From positions 1,010 to 37,812 of the forward strand of contig JASEES010000011.1 in the NCBI GenBank assembly GCA_030019395.1: DNA of 36,803 bases, read 5' to 3'. Positions 16,422-25,835 of this stretch are shown piece by piece. The notes below the pieces were generated by a model. That model did no database searches. It saw only the letters and a program-made list of their open reading frames with translations, and had not been told where the DNA came from. Positions within the stretch are counted from its first letter, which is position 1. Each line of letters starts with the position of its first letter. The stretch comes from Methanolinea sp. Lineage in GTDB: Archaea; Halobacteriota; Methanomicrobia; Methanomicrobiales; Methanospirillaceae. The position numbers and the translations under genes were made by a program.

Positions 16422-16946
16422 TCACCCCCTCTGGACCCGGTATATCCCGTCCTGGAAGATGCGGGGGTCCCTGTACTTTATTTTCGTCGCGTGCTCGATA
16501 TTCGCAGAGGTTATACCCAGTTTCTCACGGTCGATGCCCGTGAGGATAATTTCGTCGTTCCCCACCTTTGCGGTCACACCGGGGACGATCTGGGCATACC
16601 GGGGTTTCTTCTCACCGAGGAAGTTGTTGATCTCGAGCCTGTCCCCCGACAGCTTGAGCTGTATCGGGAAATGGCTGTAGACGACCTTCATCCGGTATTC
16701 AAACCCTTCTGTCACACCCCTGACCATGTTCTGGACGTGCGCCTGGATGGTTCCAACCATGGCGATTGTCCTTTTCCTGTCAGCGGTGGTGGAGATGACC
16801 AGCGTGTCATCCCGGAGCGTGAGCGTGATCTGGGGGAAACGGAATGTCCTCTCGAGCTGGCCCCTGGGGCCGCTGACGCGGACCGTCGGCCCGTCGACCT
16901 CGATCTTTACGCCCTTGGGAATGGTCACGGTGCGTTCTGTTGCCAT
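16422..16946 (-). CDS. rpl6: Ribosomal protein L6 (uL6)
   Basis: Large-subunit protein near the GTPase-associated region, 174 aa, with two tandem L6 folds. The N-terminal phrase VTIPKGVKIEVDGPTVRVSGPRG and the C-terminal GIDREKLGITSANIEHATKIK are typical of archaeal uL6. It lies between S8 and L32e. Confidence 0.95.
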   Translation of the reverse strand: MATERTVTIPKGVKIEVDGPTVRVSGPRGQLERTFRFPQITLTLRDDTLVISTTADRKRTIAMVGTIQAHVQNMVRGVTEGFEYRMKVVYSHFPIQLKLSGDRLEINNFLGEKKPRYAQIVPGVTAKVGNDEIILTGIDREKLGITSANIEHATKIKYRDPRIFQDGIYRVQRG

Positions 16947-16959
16947 CTGTCACCCCTCC

Positions 16960-17352
16960 CTAGTAGACGTACCCCAGGAGTTCTCCCCCTACGTGTTCCC
17001 GGCGGGCCTGTTCGTGCGTGATGACCCCCTTTGACGTGGAGAGGATGAGGATTCCGAAGTTCTTGCCCGGGAGATACTGCGTCTCCCAGTATTCCAGCTC
17101 GTCGAGGCGGACGGAGTAACGCGGCGTGATTGCGCCACACCGGTTGATCCTGCCGTTAAGGTGGACCCGGAACTGTCCTCCGCGCCCGTCCTCGATATAC
17201 TCGAACCCGTTGATGTACCCTGTCTCCTGCATGATGCGGAACATCGCACCGAGCAGCTTGCTGGCGGGCTCCACGATGACCGAGGATTTGCCCCCGTCGG
17301 CCGCGTTTTTGAGGGCGCACATGCCATCAGCGATTGTATTGAGTCTTGCCAT
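16960..17352 (-). CDS. rps8: Ribosomal protein S8 (uS8)
   Basis: 16S rRNA-binding small-subunit protein, 130 aa: [35 protein letters not shown] and the C-terminal [31 protein letters not shown], which holds the STSKG RNA-binding motif. Full archaeal length. Confidence 0.96.
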   Translation of the reverse strand: MARLNTIADGMCALKNAADGGKSSVIVEPASKLLGAMFRIMQETGYINGFEYIEDGRGGQFRVHLNGRINRCGAITPRYSVRLDELEYWETQYLPGKNFGILILSTSKGVITHEQARREHVGGELLGYVY

Positions 17353-17367
17353 TGGAACTGCCTCCCC

Positions 17368-17523
17368 CTAGTTCATCTTCTTGAAGCCCATTTTGTGCGC
17401 CCATTCACGGAAACACTGGCGGCAGAACATGATGTTGTACCGCCGTACAAGGGCCTGCTTCCGGCCGCAGATCTTGCACTCGTGTGCTCCGCGACCGAAT
17501 ACCTTCGTCTTCTCTCCACCCAT
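17368..17523 (-). CDS. rps14: Ribosomal protein S14 (uS14), zinc-binding type
   Basis: This is a 51-codon gene of the small-subunit head. Reading the minus strand from 17523 gives [20 protein letters not shown], then [19 protein letters not shown]. Cys16-x2-Cys19 and Cys34-x2-Cys37 form the Zn ribbon of the C+ form. Its ATG overlaps the L5 stop by one base (TGATG), and S8 follows. The size and order match archaeal spc operons exactly. Confidence 0.95.
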   Translation of the reverse strand: MGGEKTKVFGRGAHECKICGRKQALVRRYNIMFCRQCFREWAHKMGFKKMN

Positions 17524-18029
17524 CAGTACACCTCCACCCTGTGTGCCTCCTTCAGGTACCGGGCTGCATCGTCCTGTGTGACCCGCTGCTTGATGGGGAG
17601 GCGACGCTGCTCGATCGACCGGCGGGCTACCCTGATACCCCTGCGGGCCAGGACGACGTTGATGTCCATCCCGTATATCCCGATCTGGGGGTCATAGCTC
17701 ATGCCCGGGAAATCAGTATGCTCTTCGATCCCGAACGAGAAATTGCCCCACCTGTCAAACTGGTTCCTCGCTATTCTCCGGTCTACGATATCCAGGGCCT
17801 TACTGAGGAATTCTGCCGCTTTCCTGCCACGCAGGGTCACACGGCAGCTGATGGGAGCCCCCTTCCGGATGCCAAACGATACGTTCGTCCTCTTGGCATT
17901 GCTCCGGACCGGCGTGTTCCCTGTGATGGTCTTCAGGAGATCAACCGCCCGCGTGAGCTTGTCTCCGGCTTCGCCGACTCCCATGTGCACTACGACCTTC
18001 TCGACAAAGACCTCGCGCATCGGGTTCAT
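17523..18029 (-). CDS. rpl5: Ribosomal protein L5 (uL5)
   Basis: 5S rRNA-binding large-subunit protein, 168 aa, beginning [28 protein letters not shown] and containing [17 protein letters not shown]. The ATG at 18029 forms ATGA with the S4e stop; Met4 (MREVFVEK) is a possible shorter start. Confidence 0.95.
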   Translation of the reverse strand: MNPMREVFVEKVVVHMGVGEAGDKLTRAVDLLKTITGNTPVRSNAKRTNVSFGIRKGAPISCRVTLRGRKAAEFLSKALDIVDRRIARNQFDRWGNFSFGIEEHTDFPGMSYDPQIGIYGMDINVVLARRGIRVARRSIEQRRLPIKQRVTQDDAARYLKEAHRVEVY

Positions 18030-18751
18030 TCTTCAATCCCCCACTCTTTGAGGGCTGGCTCCTCGCGACCAACCATGTAGATGTATTCATCGATGGTCTC
18101 GAAACGCGACCCGTCGGCCGGGTCTTCCAGGATGACCCTGTTGGGAACACTTCCCGGAACCTTCTCGATCCCGACAATCCGTGCGACCTTCCCCGAATGC
18201 CTTCCGCCGATGACCATGGCCATGTTCCCTACCGCGAACGGGAAGTGGTCAAGGATCGCAAACCGGTTCTCGGGTTCCAGAGAGAGGACGATGGAGTCCC
18301 CGGGGTGGTACCTGTTGTCCGCGATGACATTCGCACCGAACCGGAGATTCAGCTGGACTTTCCCCCCCGGCACGATTGTCTTGTTGCGGATCTTTGCGAG
18401 CCGGCTCTTTGCTGCCTCGGCATCGATCTCGATCGTCTTGTGCCTGCCCTTCTTGTCCCGAAGAATACGGAAGTGCCTGCCGATCCGTGGTATTGAAATG
18501 ATGTCAAAGATCCCGATACCCATCCGGGGATTCCGGCATGGCCTGCCATTGATGATGACCTCCTTCTGCTGGAGGATCTGCCTGACTTCCTTTGCGTTCA
18601 CCGCAAGGTGCATGTGGTCCCGGAGCCAGACTGCAACAGGCATTGCGTTGGCGTTGTGCGGGCCGGGGGATGTCTTGGCGATGAACTTGCTCGTCTTCTT
18701 GGCAACGTGCCAGGAATCAGGGGCATTGAGCCTCTTCAAATGGTCTCCCAT
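18026..18751 (-). CDS. rps4e: Ribosomal protein S4e (eS4)
   Basis: Archaeal/eukaryotic small-subunit protein, 241 aa, with an S4 RNA-binding domain (VWLRDHMHLAVNAKEVRQILQQKEVIINGRP) followed by the eS4 central domain and a KOW-like element (GNMAMVIGGRHSGKVARIVGIE). Its ATG overlaps the L24 stop. Confidence 0.95.
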   Translation of the reverse strand: MGDHLKRLNAPDSWHVAKKTSKFIAKTSPGPHNANAMPVAVWLRDHMHLAVNAKEVRQILQQKEVIINGRPCRNPRMGIGIFDIISIPRIGRHFRILRDKKGRHKTIEIDAEAAKSRLAKIRNKTIVPGGKVQLNLRFGANVIADNRYHPGDSIVLSLEPENRFAILDHFPFAVGNMAMVIGGRHSGKVARIVGIEKVPGSVPNRVILEDPADGSRFETIDEYIYMVGREEPALKEWGIEE

Positions 18752-19116
18752 TATTCAGCCCCTCCCAGTTTCTCTGCCCTCTTTGGGTCTTTCAGGTTCA
18801 GCCTGGTTATCTGCACGTTCGAGGGTGGGATAGGTCGTGGGACTTCGGTTCCATCTGCCTTGTTGACAGAGACTCCCTGGACCACGATCGTGGACTTTTT
18901 CGTGTCCACCATGTCCACGAGCCCTTCTGTTCCTGCCGACTCCCCGCGGAGGACTTTGACGGTATCGCCCACCACGACCCGCATACTGCGCCTGTGGTAC
19001 TGTTCCCTCAGGGCAGGTGCGAGCGGCGCCCGGAGGAAGTGGTTCCTCGCGTGGGCAGGTGCCGCATACCGTGCTTTTCTCTGCTTCCTTGGTTGTTTGC
19101 TCTCGACTCGGACCAT
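18751..19116 (-). CDS. rpl24: Ribosomal protein L24 (uL24)
   Basis: Assembly-initiator protein of the large subunit, 121 aa, with a KOW motif ([38 protein letters not shown]) after a basic N-terminal extension typical of archaeal uL24. It follows L14 by nine bases. Confidence 0.95.
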   Translation of the reverse strand: MVRVESKQPRKQRKARYAAPAHARNHFLRAPLAPALREQYHRRSMRVVVGDTVKVLRGESAGTEGLVDMVDTKKSTIVVQGVSVNKADGTEVPRPIPPSNVQITRLNLKDPKRAEKLGGAE

Positions 19117-19125
19117 GGATCTGCC

Positions 19126-19524
19126 TCACACGATGATGGTGGCCATGGAACCGATCTTGGGGAACCGCTCCGCCACTTCGCGCGCGACCGGCCCCTTGAT
19201 CTCGGTCCCCTTCGGTTCGTTCTTGTCATCCACCACGACCACTGCGTTATCCTCGAAACTGACACGCATGCCGTTTGGCCTCCGTAACTCCTTCTTCTGC
19301 CGGATTACGACTGCCCTGACGAGCTTGCGGCGCATGTCGGGCGTACCTTTCTTTACGCTCACGGTCGCGATATCGCCCAGTCCCATTTTCGGCTGGCGTC
19401 TCCGCACACCATGGTAGCCGAAGACGGATACGATCTGCACCTCCCGCGCACCGGTGTTGTCAGCGCACAGGAGTCGCGTCCCGGTCGAGAGTGCGCGTGG
19501 AATGTTCGACTGCTTTGCCTTCAT
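19126..19524 (-). CDS. rpl14: Ribosomal protein L14 (uL14)
   Basis: Large-subunit protein of the intersubunit face, 132 aa: [34 protein letters not shown] and the C-terminal [25 protein letters not shown] 19524 overlaps the S17 stop as ATGA. The frame extends to 19578 inside S17, but homology starts at MKAKQS. Confidence 0.95.
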   Translation of the reverse strand: MKAKQSNIPRALSTGTRLLCADNTGAREVQIVSVFGYHGVRRRQPKMGLGDIATVSVKKGTPDMRRKLVRAVVIRQKKELRRPNGMRVSFEDNAVVVVDDKNEPKGTEIKGPVAREVAERFPKIGSMATIIV

Positions 19525-19847
19525 GATGGCTGCACCTCCACCACGACGTAAGTGGTGGTCTTGGAGAGCGGCCTGCACTCAGCGATGCGCACGGTATCAC
19601 CGGTCTTCGCCTGAATGCAGGGTGGGTTGTGGGCATGTATCTTGCTGTTCCGCTTTTCGTAGCGGTTGTATTTGCCCACGTAGTGCAGGTATGCCCGCTC
19701 CACCACCACTGTCCCTGTCATCCGGTCGCTCACGACTTTACCGGTGATCACCTGGCCGCGCACCGGTAAAGTGCCGTGAAACGGACAGAACGCGTCATTG
19801 CATTCCCTCTCGGGAGGCCTGACGCTCAATCCGATGTTCCTTGCCAT
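19521..19847 (-). CDS. rps17: Ribosomal protein S17 (uS17)
   Basis: 16S rRNA-binding small-subunit protein, 108 aa, with an N-terminal archaeal extension containing two Cys ([11 protein letters not shown]) and the OB-fold signature [29 protein letters not shown]. Directly abuts Rnp1. Confidence 0.95.
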   Translation of the reverse strand: MARNIGLSVRPPERECNDAFCPFHGTLPVRGQVITGKVVSDRMTGTVVVERAYLHYVGKYNRYEKRNSKIHAHNPPCIQAKTGDTVRIAECRPLSKTTTYVVVEVQPS

Positions 19848-20131
19848 TATTTCCCTCTTGTCTTCTGAATTGCGTTGATCCGCTTTTCTGGTGCCATGAC
19901 CAGCGCGGAGCCGTCTATCTCCACCAGGACACCATCCGGAAGGGTGACCCGGAACCGGGTCCCGGCTTTCTGGACCCTCTTTGTCCCATGGTCCCCCCGG
20001 ATCACCAGTGTGTTCCTGGTCTCATCGATAATCCGGCCCGACAGGCCATGCAGTGCGGGGTTACTGGCCCCGGTCACCAGGACCTCCAGCCCGATTAACT
20101 CGTGCCGGAGGATGTTCCGCGGCAGGATCAT
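19847..20131 (-). CDS. rnp1: Ribonuclease P protein component 1 (Rpp29/Pop4 family)
   Basis: One of the archaeal RNase P proteins needed for efficient 5' processing of pre-tRNA. The 94-residue Sm-like beta-barrel shows [44 protein letters not shown]. In this family such small proteins bind the specificity domain of the RNA. It sits between L29 and S17; in many archaea eIF1 (SUI1) is also found here, but it is absent in this window. Four-base overlap with L29. Confidence 0.93.
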   Translation of the reverse strand: MILPRNILRHELIGLEVLVTGASNPALHGLSGRIIDETRNTLVIRGDHGTKRVQKAGTRFRVTLPDGVLVEIDGSALVMAPEKRINAIQKTRGK

Positions 20132-20337
20132 GAAACGCTGCGTCTCCTGGTGTTCTGTTCGGTCTTCATCCGGGCAATCGTCCGGCGGAGCTCCCTGATC
20201 CGACCCGGGTTCTCTGTCGAACCCCCGGCGCTGACCTTGCCGTAATGCTGGATGAGCTCGATTTTCAGCTTCTCCATCTGCTCGGAGAGCTCGACGTCCG
20301 AGAGCTGCTTCACGTCCCTTGCACGGAATATGGCCAT
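20128..20337 (-). CDS. rpl29: Ribosomal protein L29 (uL29)
   Basis: Small helical hairpin protein by the exit tunnel, 69 aa: MAIFRARDVKQLSDVELSEQMEKLKIELIQHYGKV, then PGRIRELRRTIARMKTEQ. It forms part of the docking site for SRP and chaperones. One base separates it from the S3 stop. Confidence 0.95.
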   Translation of the reverse strand: MAIFRARDVKQLSDVELSEQMEKLKIELIQHYGKVSAGGSTENPGRIRELRRTIARMKTEQNTRRRSVS

Positions 20338-20338
20338 T

Positions 20339-21058
20339 TCATTTCCTCCTCAGCAGTTCTTCCTCGTCAAACTCGTCGGGCTCCACAGGGATGTCGTCCT
20401 CTGCGAGGTCTTCACCGACACTGACAACCGGTATCTCGATACCTTTCTTTTCGGGTTTCTCCCTTTTTGCCGTGACTTCGAAGTGATCGGGAATCTTGGC
20501 GCCGGCGGGGATGATCTTGACCTGGACCCCGATGACTCCGAGCTTCTTGACCGCGACGGCGTACCCCTTCTCGACGATCGTGTTGACAGGCTCGCCCGAG
20601 TGCTTGATGTATCCCTCGGTGAACTTCTGGACCCTTGCCCGTGCTCCGGTGAGCTTTCCTGCGATAATGACCTCGCATCCGAGTGCGCCGGCATCCATCA
20701 CCCTGCGGATGATGCTCTGCCCGGCCTTCCTGAAGTACCACCCTCTCTCGAGGGCGTTGGCCAGGCGTTCAGCCATGATCTGGGCGTTGAAGTTCGGGTT
20801 CGGGACCTGCTGGACCTCGATCTGGGGGGACTCGACTGCAAAGTCGGTGGCGAGGTCCTGCGTGAGCTGGCGGACGAGTTTCCCGCCTTTCCCGATGACG
20901 ATACCGGGTTTCTCGGCAAAAATGGTGACCTGGGTTCCAAGGGGAGTCCTCTGGAGATCCATTCCCCCGTAGCCTGCCCGCTTGAGCTCCTTCTTGAGGT
21001 GCTTTTCAACGCGTGCCCGCCGCGCTCCCTCGGCCACGAATTTCCTCTCTACTGCCAT
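20339..21058 (-). CDS. rps3: Ribosomal protein S3 (uS3)
   Basis: Small-subunit head protein at the mRNA entry, 239 aa, with a KH domain (VTIFAEKPGIVIGKGGKLVRQLTQDLA; GxxG is GKGG) and the S3 C-terminal domain, then an acidic C-terminal tail (DLAEDDIPVEPDEFDEEELLRRK). Its ATG touches the L22 stop. Confidence 0.96.
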   Translation of the reverse strand: MAVERKFVAEGARRARVEKHLKKELKRAGYGGMDLQRTPLGTQVTIFAEKPGIVIGKGGKLVRQLTQDLATDFAVESPQIEVQQVPNPNFNAQIMAERLANALERGWYFRKAGQSIIRRVMDAGALGCEVIIAGKLTGARARVQKFTEGYIKHSGEPVNTIVEKGYAVAVKKLGVIGVQVKIIPAGAKIPDHFEVTAKREKPEKKGIEIPVVSVGEDLAEDDIPVEPDEFDEEELLRRK

Positions 21059-21525
21059 TACTGCACTTCCCTGACCACTATCTCGATGTTCACGGTCTCC
21101 CTGCGCTTGGGCGTGGCCCGGCCCATTGCCCTTGGAAAGATACCGCGGAATGCACGACCGCGGTTTGCTGCTGCATGCACAATTTCGAGGTTCTCGGTAT
21201 CGAGTCCGAGGTACTCGGCGTTCTTGATGACCGAGTTGAGGAGCCGGATGTATGCCCTCGACGCTTTCTTTGGAAACCTGCCGGCATCCCAGCCGGAGAG
21301 CCCCCTCTTGTGGGCAACTTTCCGGTTGAACCTGCGGAACGGGATAGCCTTTTTCCCCTCGATAACCTGCTGGAGGTAGGGGATGACCTCCGATATCCGC
21401 TTGTTACGGATGAAAGAGGCAATTTCCATTGCGTGTTTGGGAGAGACCTGGATCTCGTTGACCTTGCCCCGGGCATATGTGTCGCCTTCGAAAGACCGGG
21501 AATAGAGTGTCCTTGCCATGTCCAT
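21058..21525 (-). CDS. rpl22: Ribosomal protein L22 (uL22)
   Basis: Lines the peptide exit tunnel; 155 aa in the archaeal form ([39 protein letters not shown]). The start is one of ATG 21525 (TGATG overlap with the S19 stop) or ATG 21519 (MARTLYS). The first is chosen for coupling; no clear SD separates them. Confidence 0.93.
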   Translation of the reverse strand: MDMARTLYSRSFEGDTYARGKVNEIQVSPKHAMEIASFIRNKRISEVIPYLQQVIEGKKAIPFRRFNRKVAHKRGLSGWDAGRFPKKASRAYIRLLNSVIKNAEYLGLDTENLEIVHAAANRGRAFRGIFPRAMGRATPKRRETVNIEIVVREVQ

Positions 21526-21938
21526 CACTTCAGCGGCACGTACTTGCTCGACCGGGTTGCCCCGATACCGGCACTCCCGTGAGTCACCTTCTTCCGTGTG
21601 AGGGCGAACTCGCCCAGGTAATGGAAGAGGGCCTCGGGCATGATCTCGACCTTCACGAACTCTTTCCCGTTATGGACCTCGATTGTCCGTCCGACCATCT
21701 CGGGCATGATGACCATGTCGCGCAGGTGGGTCCGGATGACCTGTTCCCCTTTCCTGAACTGGGTGAGGAGGTGTTCTTCCCCGCGCGTGAGGCCACGCAC
21801 CAGCTTCCGCCGGGCACGCGATGGCATGACCGGGAGCAGCTCGGACCTGCCCATTGCCCGCAGGTCGTCCAGGCGGAACCCGCGATACGTGAATTCTTCG
21901 CGACGCCTGGGAAGTCTCTTCTGTGTCTTCTTTGCCAT
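21525..21938 (-). CDS. rps19: Ribosomal protein S19 (uS19)
   Basis: Small-subunit head protein, 137 aa, with the conserved [49 protein letters not shown]. The basic N-terminal extension ([20 protein letters not shown]) is archaeal. Confidence 0.96.
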   Translation of the reverse strand: MAKKTQKRLPRRREEFTYRGFRLDDLRAMGRSELLPVMPSRARRKLVRGLTRGEEHLLTQFRKGEQVIRTHLRDMVIMPEMVGRTIEVHNGKEFVKVEIMPEALFHYLGEFALTRKKVTHGSAGIGATRSSKYVPLK

Positions 21939-21948
21939 ATGCTATCAC

Positions 21949-22665
21949 TCACTTCTTGGAAAGCCCTGTTCTCCTCGCTGCAATGTGGCCGACCGCCCGG
22001 CCCGGGGGAGTCCCGCGGCCCACGGTCTTTGGCCTGCCGGCGTGCTGGTGTCCACCACCACCGAACGGGTGATCGATCACGTTCATCGCAACGCCCCGCA
22101 CCCTTGGCCAGTTGGATGCAGTGTTCTTCATCTTGTGGTACTTCTTCCCGGCCTTGACAAACGGTTTCTCACCGCGCCCGCCACCGGCGACAATACCCAC
22201 AGTCGCGCGGCAGCGGCTGCTGAACCATTTCGTTTTCCCGCTCGGCATGGTCACGCCGACGCGATCCTCGGTCCTGTCGACGACGACCGCCTGGACCCCG
22301 CCTGACCGGACAAACTTACCCCCGTCGTTGGGCTGGGCCTCGATGTTACATATGAACGTTCCTGCAGGGATCTGCGCGAGGGGGAGCGTATTTCCGTTCT
22401 TTACCTCGGCACCCTCTCCCCATGCAACCTGGTCTCCCACACCCATGCCTTCCGTGGCAAGGATGGAAACCTTCGTCCCGTTCTCGAGGCGGACAAGTGC
22501 GAGTGGAGCATTGCGTGCGGGATCGTGCTCGATATCCACGACGACCCCGCGGACAAGTCCGCCGGTGCTGTTCACGTGCCGAAGCGCGGCCTTATACCTG
22601 TGGGAGGGGGCACGGTATGTCGGCCCTCCTTTTCCCCGGCTCTGCGTGGTTATGCGATGTCCCAT
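21949..22665 (-). CDS. rpl2: Ribosomal protein L2 (uL2)
   Basis: Universal large-subunit protein near the peptidyl-transferase centre, 238 aa, starting MGHRITTQSRGKGGPTYRAPSHRYKA and ending with the conserved RGVAMNVIDHPFGGGGHQHAGRPKT. ATG 22665 is preferred to GTG 22674 because GGTGG precedes it at SD distance and the family begins MGxRI. Confidence 0.96.
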   Translation of the reverse strand: MGHRITTQSRGKGGPTYRAPSHRYKAALRHVNSTGGLVRGVVVDIEHDPARNAPLALVRLENGTKVSILATEGMGVGDQVAWGEGAEVKNGNTLPLAQIPAGTFICNIEAQPNDGGKFVRSGGVQAVVVDRTEDRVGVTMPSGKTKWFSSRCRATVGIVAGGGRGEKPFVKAGKKYHKMKNTASNWPRVRGVAMNVIDHPFGGGGHQHAGRPKTVGRGTPPGRAVGHIAARRTGLSKK

Positions 22666-22674
22666 ATTCCCCAC

Positions 22675-22923
22675 CTACATGATACCCAGCCGGGACAGTA
22701 TCTCCTCGGCCGCTTTCTCGTTTGCAAAACTGATCACTGCCTTCTTTTTGCCGTCCATTGTCATCATCGTGGACACGTCGGTGACTTCCTGCTCGAAGGC
22801 GCGCTCGATCTCCCGCTTTATCTCTTTCTTCGTCGCGTTATTGTCGACGATGAACTGGAGCTTGTTCTGGTTCTCGAGCATCATCATGGCCTTTTCCGTG
22901 ACATACGGGTAACGGAGCACCAT
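22675..22923 (-). CDS. rpl23: Ribosomal protein L23 (uL23)
   Basis: Exit-tunnel protein and SRP docking site, 82 aa: MVLRYPYVTEKAMMMLENQNKLQFIVDNNATKKEIKREIERAFEQEVTDV. Archaeal length. The L2 frame begins immediately after its stop. Confidence 0.95.
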   Translation of the reverse strand: MVLRYPYVTEKAMMMLENQNKLQFIVDNNATKKEIKREIERAFEQEVTDVSTMMTMDGKKKAVISFANEKAAEEILSRLGIM

Positions 22924-22925
22924 GG

Positions 22926-23675
22926 TTACTGTTCACCTCCGAGCCGTGCGATTGCACTCTCTGTCCAGACAGTGAGCCGCCCCGGGAGTGTGCCCGGTGC
23001 AAGGAGTTCGCAGTTGAGCTGGTCCACGGTCGCGACGTCGACTCCCGCGAGGTTCCCTGCGGCTGCAAGGGGCTTTTTCCCGGTCACGATGAGGAGGCTC
23101 TTCTTCTGCTTGTATCGCCTGCCCCTCATCTTGCCGCGGCCTGCACGGACTTTCCGGCTGACCTTTGCCTTCTCGATGTCCCCAAGGACGCCCGCGGCTG
23201 CAAGGACCGGGATGACCTCGCTCGTCTTCTTGAGGTCTTCGAAACGGTCTTCGAGGATGATGGGGACCTTCGCGGAAAAGACGTGTCCCCGTGCCCGGAC
23301 AATCTCTTCGCTGACTGTTGCTGCGAGTGCTGACCAGAATGCTTTCTGTTTCTCCTTCTTGTTGATCCTGCGGACGAGCACCTTTTCGACGACCGGCGGG
23401 TGGGCTTCCCTTCCACCTTTCGCCTGGGGCACCTTTGCTGCCCGGGAACCTCCCTTGATGCGGGGCACCTGGGCAACACCGCGCCCTGAACCCCAGCTGT
23501 GGGCTGACGAGAGTATCCCTGCATAGGGGTAGGTCCCGTGGGGCTGGCGCCGGGTGCTCTGCAGGGCAATAACAGCCTTTTTAATGAGGTCCGGCCGGTA
23601 CTCCTCCTCGAAAACTCTGGGGAGCTCTATCTCGCGCAACACCGAACCATCAAGCGATAATACCTGTGCTTTCAT
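22926..23675 (-). CDS. rpl4: Ribosomal protein L4 (uL4/L4e)
   Basis: Tunnel-constriction protein, 249 aa, in the archaeal L4e form (MKAQVLSLDGSVLREIELPRVFEEEYRPDLIKKAVIALQS). The long flexible loop lies around GSGRGVAQVPRIKGGSRAAKVPQAKGG. In bacteria L4 represses its own operon through the leader, which is relevant to the long leader upstream of L3 here. Confidence 0.95.
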   Translation of the reverse strand: MKAQVLSLDGSVLREIELPRVFEEEYRPDLIKKAVIALQSTRRQPHGTYPYAGILSSAHSWGSGRGVAQVPRIKGGSRAAKVPQAKGGREAHPPVVEKVLVRRINKKEKQKAFWSALAATVSEEIVRARGHVFSAKVPIILEDRFEDLKKTSEVIPVLAAAGVLGDIEKAKVSRKVRAGRGKMRGRRYKQKKSLLIVTGKKPLAAAGNLAGVDVATVDQLNCELLAPGTLPGRLTVWTESAIARLGGEQ

Positions 23676-23682
23676 CCCTGCT

Positions 23683-24696
23683 TCACCCCTGTTTGCTCTC
23701 CGTGCTCACGAACTCGATGGCCGGCTGACGGACGACGTGTTCACCCTGCCTCATGGCCGGGCGGATACGGACAAGCCTCTTGACCGGTCCCGGGATAGAC
23801 CCCTTGATAAGGACGTACGGGTTTCTCAGCATCCCATAGTGCAGGAATCCTCCTGCAGGACAGATCTCGTCACCATTCTCGCCGATCTTGAGTATTCTCT
23901 TGTTGAACTCCGTCCGCTGCTGAAACCCCATCTGGCCCATCTGGGGAACCTGCCATCGCACATGGTGGGGGTTCCACGGCCCGAGGTTGCCGACGTGCCT
24001 TTTCTTGCCTCCCCGCGCGTGTTTCCTCTTGCGCAGCTTTATTCCCCAGCGTTTCACCGGACCCTGCGTCCCCTTGCCGGTTGTGACTGCAGTGATATCG
24101 GCATAGGCACCCGGCTGGATGATATTTTTAAGGTGGACTTCCTTTCCCAGGAGTCCCGCGATGAACTCGAACCGCTGCTGAACAGTCCCGCCGGCGACCC
24201 GGATCTCCATGATCTCCGGGACTTTCTTGGGAACACCACTGACCTGCCCGGGCAGGGTGTGCATCACGGCAAAGATCTCTTCAGCCACCCCTTTTGCAAT
24301 GGCATCCTTGAGTGCCTCCATTGCCCCGGAAAAGTCGTATTCCTTGGGGAGTGTGATCCGTTTCCCGAGTGCCTTGTCAAGCTCGCCGGCCCACACTTCC
24401 GTGAGGGGATGCCTGCCGTAGGTGTCCCTGCTGTAAGCCCGGATGGCGGCCACCTTCATGGGGGGGATCTCGACAACGGTGACCGGGACCATGATATCCT
24501 TGCCCTCTGTCGGGCTGTTCTTGTGGTCATCCACCATGATCACGTGGGTCATACCCACCTTGTAGCCGGCAAAGCCCTGCAGCACGGGGTCCCCCTGGTA
24601 CGAGGGCCATGACTGGTACCGGGGTACCGGGCTCTTCGCCCTTTTCCGGGGTGAAAAAGCCAGGGATCCTTTTCGTGGCTGGTTTATCTTGGGCAT
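23683..24696 (-). CDS. rpl3: Ribosomal protein L3 (uL3)
   Basis: First gene of the ribosomal operon, 337 aa in the archaeal form ([31 protein letters not shown]; later [41 protein letters not shown]). It is an assembly initiator of the large subunit. ATG 24696 is preceded by a purine-rich stretch rather than a strong SD. About 0.5 kb of untranslated, hairpin-rich sequence lies upstream. Confidence 0.96.
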   Translation of the reverse strand: MPKINQPRKGSLAFSPRKRAKSPVPRYQSWPSYQGDPVLQGFAGYKVGMTHVIMVDDHKNSPTEGKDIMVPVTVVEIPPMKVAAIRAYSRDTYGRHPLTEVWAGELDKALGKRITLPKEYDFSGAMEALKDAIAKGVAEEIFAVMHTLPGQVSGVPKKVPEIMEIRVAGGTVQQRFEFIAGLLGKEVHLKNIIQPGAYADITAVTTGKGTQGPVKRWGIKLRKRKHARGGKKRHVGNLGPWNPHHVRWQVPQMGQMGFQQRTEFNKRILKIGENGDEICPAGGFLHYGMLRNPYVLIKGSIPGPVKRLVRIRPAMRQGEHVVRQPAIEFVSTESKQG

Positions 24697-25273
24697 GTTT
24701 CAATCAATCCTGCACTTGCATTGTGTCGCAGGCCACTCCTTGTGGCCTTTACCGGTATTTCCGGTTTTTTCGCCTATCTTCGGCCAGAGCATACCGGAGA
24801 TGTGTGACGTGTCCGGGCTCCTGTCGCGCGGAGGGGGAAAGGGCGATGGATAGATGTCCAGGCACCCGTCTATCCCTCCGTCAGCAGTATGGAGTGGGTT
24901 TTCCCCCTCCAGGTGCAGTACTCCAAAAAGACGGCCCTGTTCCTGGTTAGTGACCGTCTCCCTGTGACCTGTCTCGCAAAGAGATCCTGAATCCGGCATG
25001 CACCTGCCTCTTTTTATGGGCAGATGACGGGCCCGTATCCCAGGGGATTCGTCCACCCTGCATGCCTGTTTCAGCGACACCCTGTCAGCCGGTGGTGACC
25101 ATTCACCACATTCTCACGCAAAGACACGCGTTCCTGGAACCCGTGTCCCTGACCTCTCATGAGGCCTCTGCTCCGCGGACTGCATACCGGGGACAGATAA
25201 CCCTCATATAGGCTTCCATAATAATTCGAGAGAAAAAGATATAAACCTTGTTCAACCGGGAACGTAGAAACGG
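24697..25273 (-). promoter_or_regulatory. Promoter and long structured leader of the ribosomal operon
   Basis: Two TATA-like elements on the minus strand (25245-25238, and 25212-25203) would start transcripts near 25216 or 25183, about 490-520 bases before L3. The leader contains several inverted repeats. One is a 6+5-bp interrupted dyad centred on 25135 (25123-25147). Another is a 7-bp stem (25092-25098/25103-25109). A third is GACGG/CCGTC (24958-24954/24934-24930) followed by T5 at 24929-24925, which looks like an attenuator. Two hairpins, 24751-24765 and 24731-24747, lie just before L3. The open frame 24700-25080 inside it has weak codon bias and no homology. No known RNA family was recognised. 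Confidence 0.5.
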
Positions 25274-25678
25274 TCAGCTGAAATAGAGATCTCCCTCTTC
25301 TGTGATATAAACGTCTATATTCTCTTTCACAAAACGGGCTTTAAAACGTTCAGGTACTGCGTCGCGGATTTTATTGATGAGGGCGATCGTATCATACCTG
25401 ACCTTGATCCCGAGTTTCTCTGCTTCGCGGTAAATGAGCGATGCAACCTCGAGCAGGTCCGTCCCTCCCGGGATGGTGCAGAGGTGTGTGGCATCGAGAG
25501 TGTAGAGGAATTCCAGCGTCTCCTTTGCCCTCCTGATATTCTCCATTGCAGACTTTTCGATGGTGCACACGTTGGCCTTCGAGGTTTTGATGAGATCTGC
25601 TATCTGCTGTTGTGTGAGCCCCTGTTTCCTGTATCGCAGGACTTCCTTCTGCCGGTCTGTCAGCAGACTGTCCTTCAT
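25274..25678 (-). CDS. tfx: Tfx family HTH transcriptional regulator
   Basis: Tfx was described in Methanothermobacter, where it binds downstream of the fmdECB (molybdenum formylmethanofuran dehydrogenase) promoter. The 134-residue protein matches it. An N-terminal sigma-70-region-4-like HTH covers about residues 4-50 (LTDRQKEVLRYRKQGLTQQQIADLIKTSKANVCTIEK), and a conserved C-terminal domain contains LDATHLCTIPGGTDLLEVASLIYREAEKLGIK. TATA TTTAAATA (minus, 25707-25700) is centred 25 bases before ATG 25678, so the mRNA is probably leaderless. It diverges from mtd and lies upstream of the ribosomal operon, so either could be a target, but this is inference. Confidence 0.88.
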   Translation of the reverse strand: MKDSLLTDRQKEVLRYRKQGLTQQQIADLIKTSKANVCTIEKSAMENIRRAKETLEFLYTLDATHLCTIPGGTDLLEVASLIYREAEKLGIKVRYDTIALINKIRDAVPERFKARFVKENIDVYITEEGDLYFS

Positions 25679-25699
25679 GATGAACGGTATTGCCTGACG

Positions 25700-25707
25700 T
25701 ATTTAAA
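25700..25707 (-). promoter_or_regulatory. TATA box of tfx
   Basis: Minus-strand TTTAAATA centred about 25 bases before the tfx ATG, predicting a leaderless transcript. A purine-rich BRE-like sequence precedes it. Confidence 0.55.
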
Positions 25708-25835
25708 CACTTTTCGTTAACTTTTGGGGAAAAACTGGTGAGAAGACGTAACGTCCCCGGGAGATATGTTCTCTTTTGAGGTGCACCAAAATCAGGAAAA
25801 TAAGGCTGATTTGGGGGAAAAAAGATTTCAAAACG

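Noticed and set aside
24751-24770. Hairpin followed by T6 on the plus strand
   Set aside because: Looks like a plus-strand terminator, but no plus-strand gene lies upstream. Considered part of the minus-strand leader structure instead.
24700-25080. 126-codon open frame directly upstream of L3
   Set aside because: Starts with GTG without an SD, has mixed third-position composition unlike neighbours, no recognisable domain, and overlaps several hairpins. Treated as leader.
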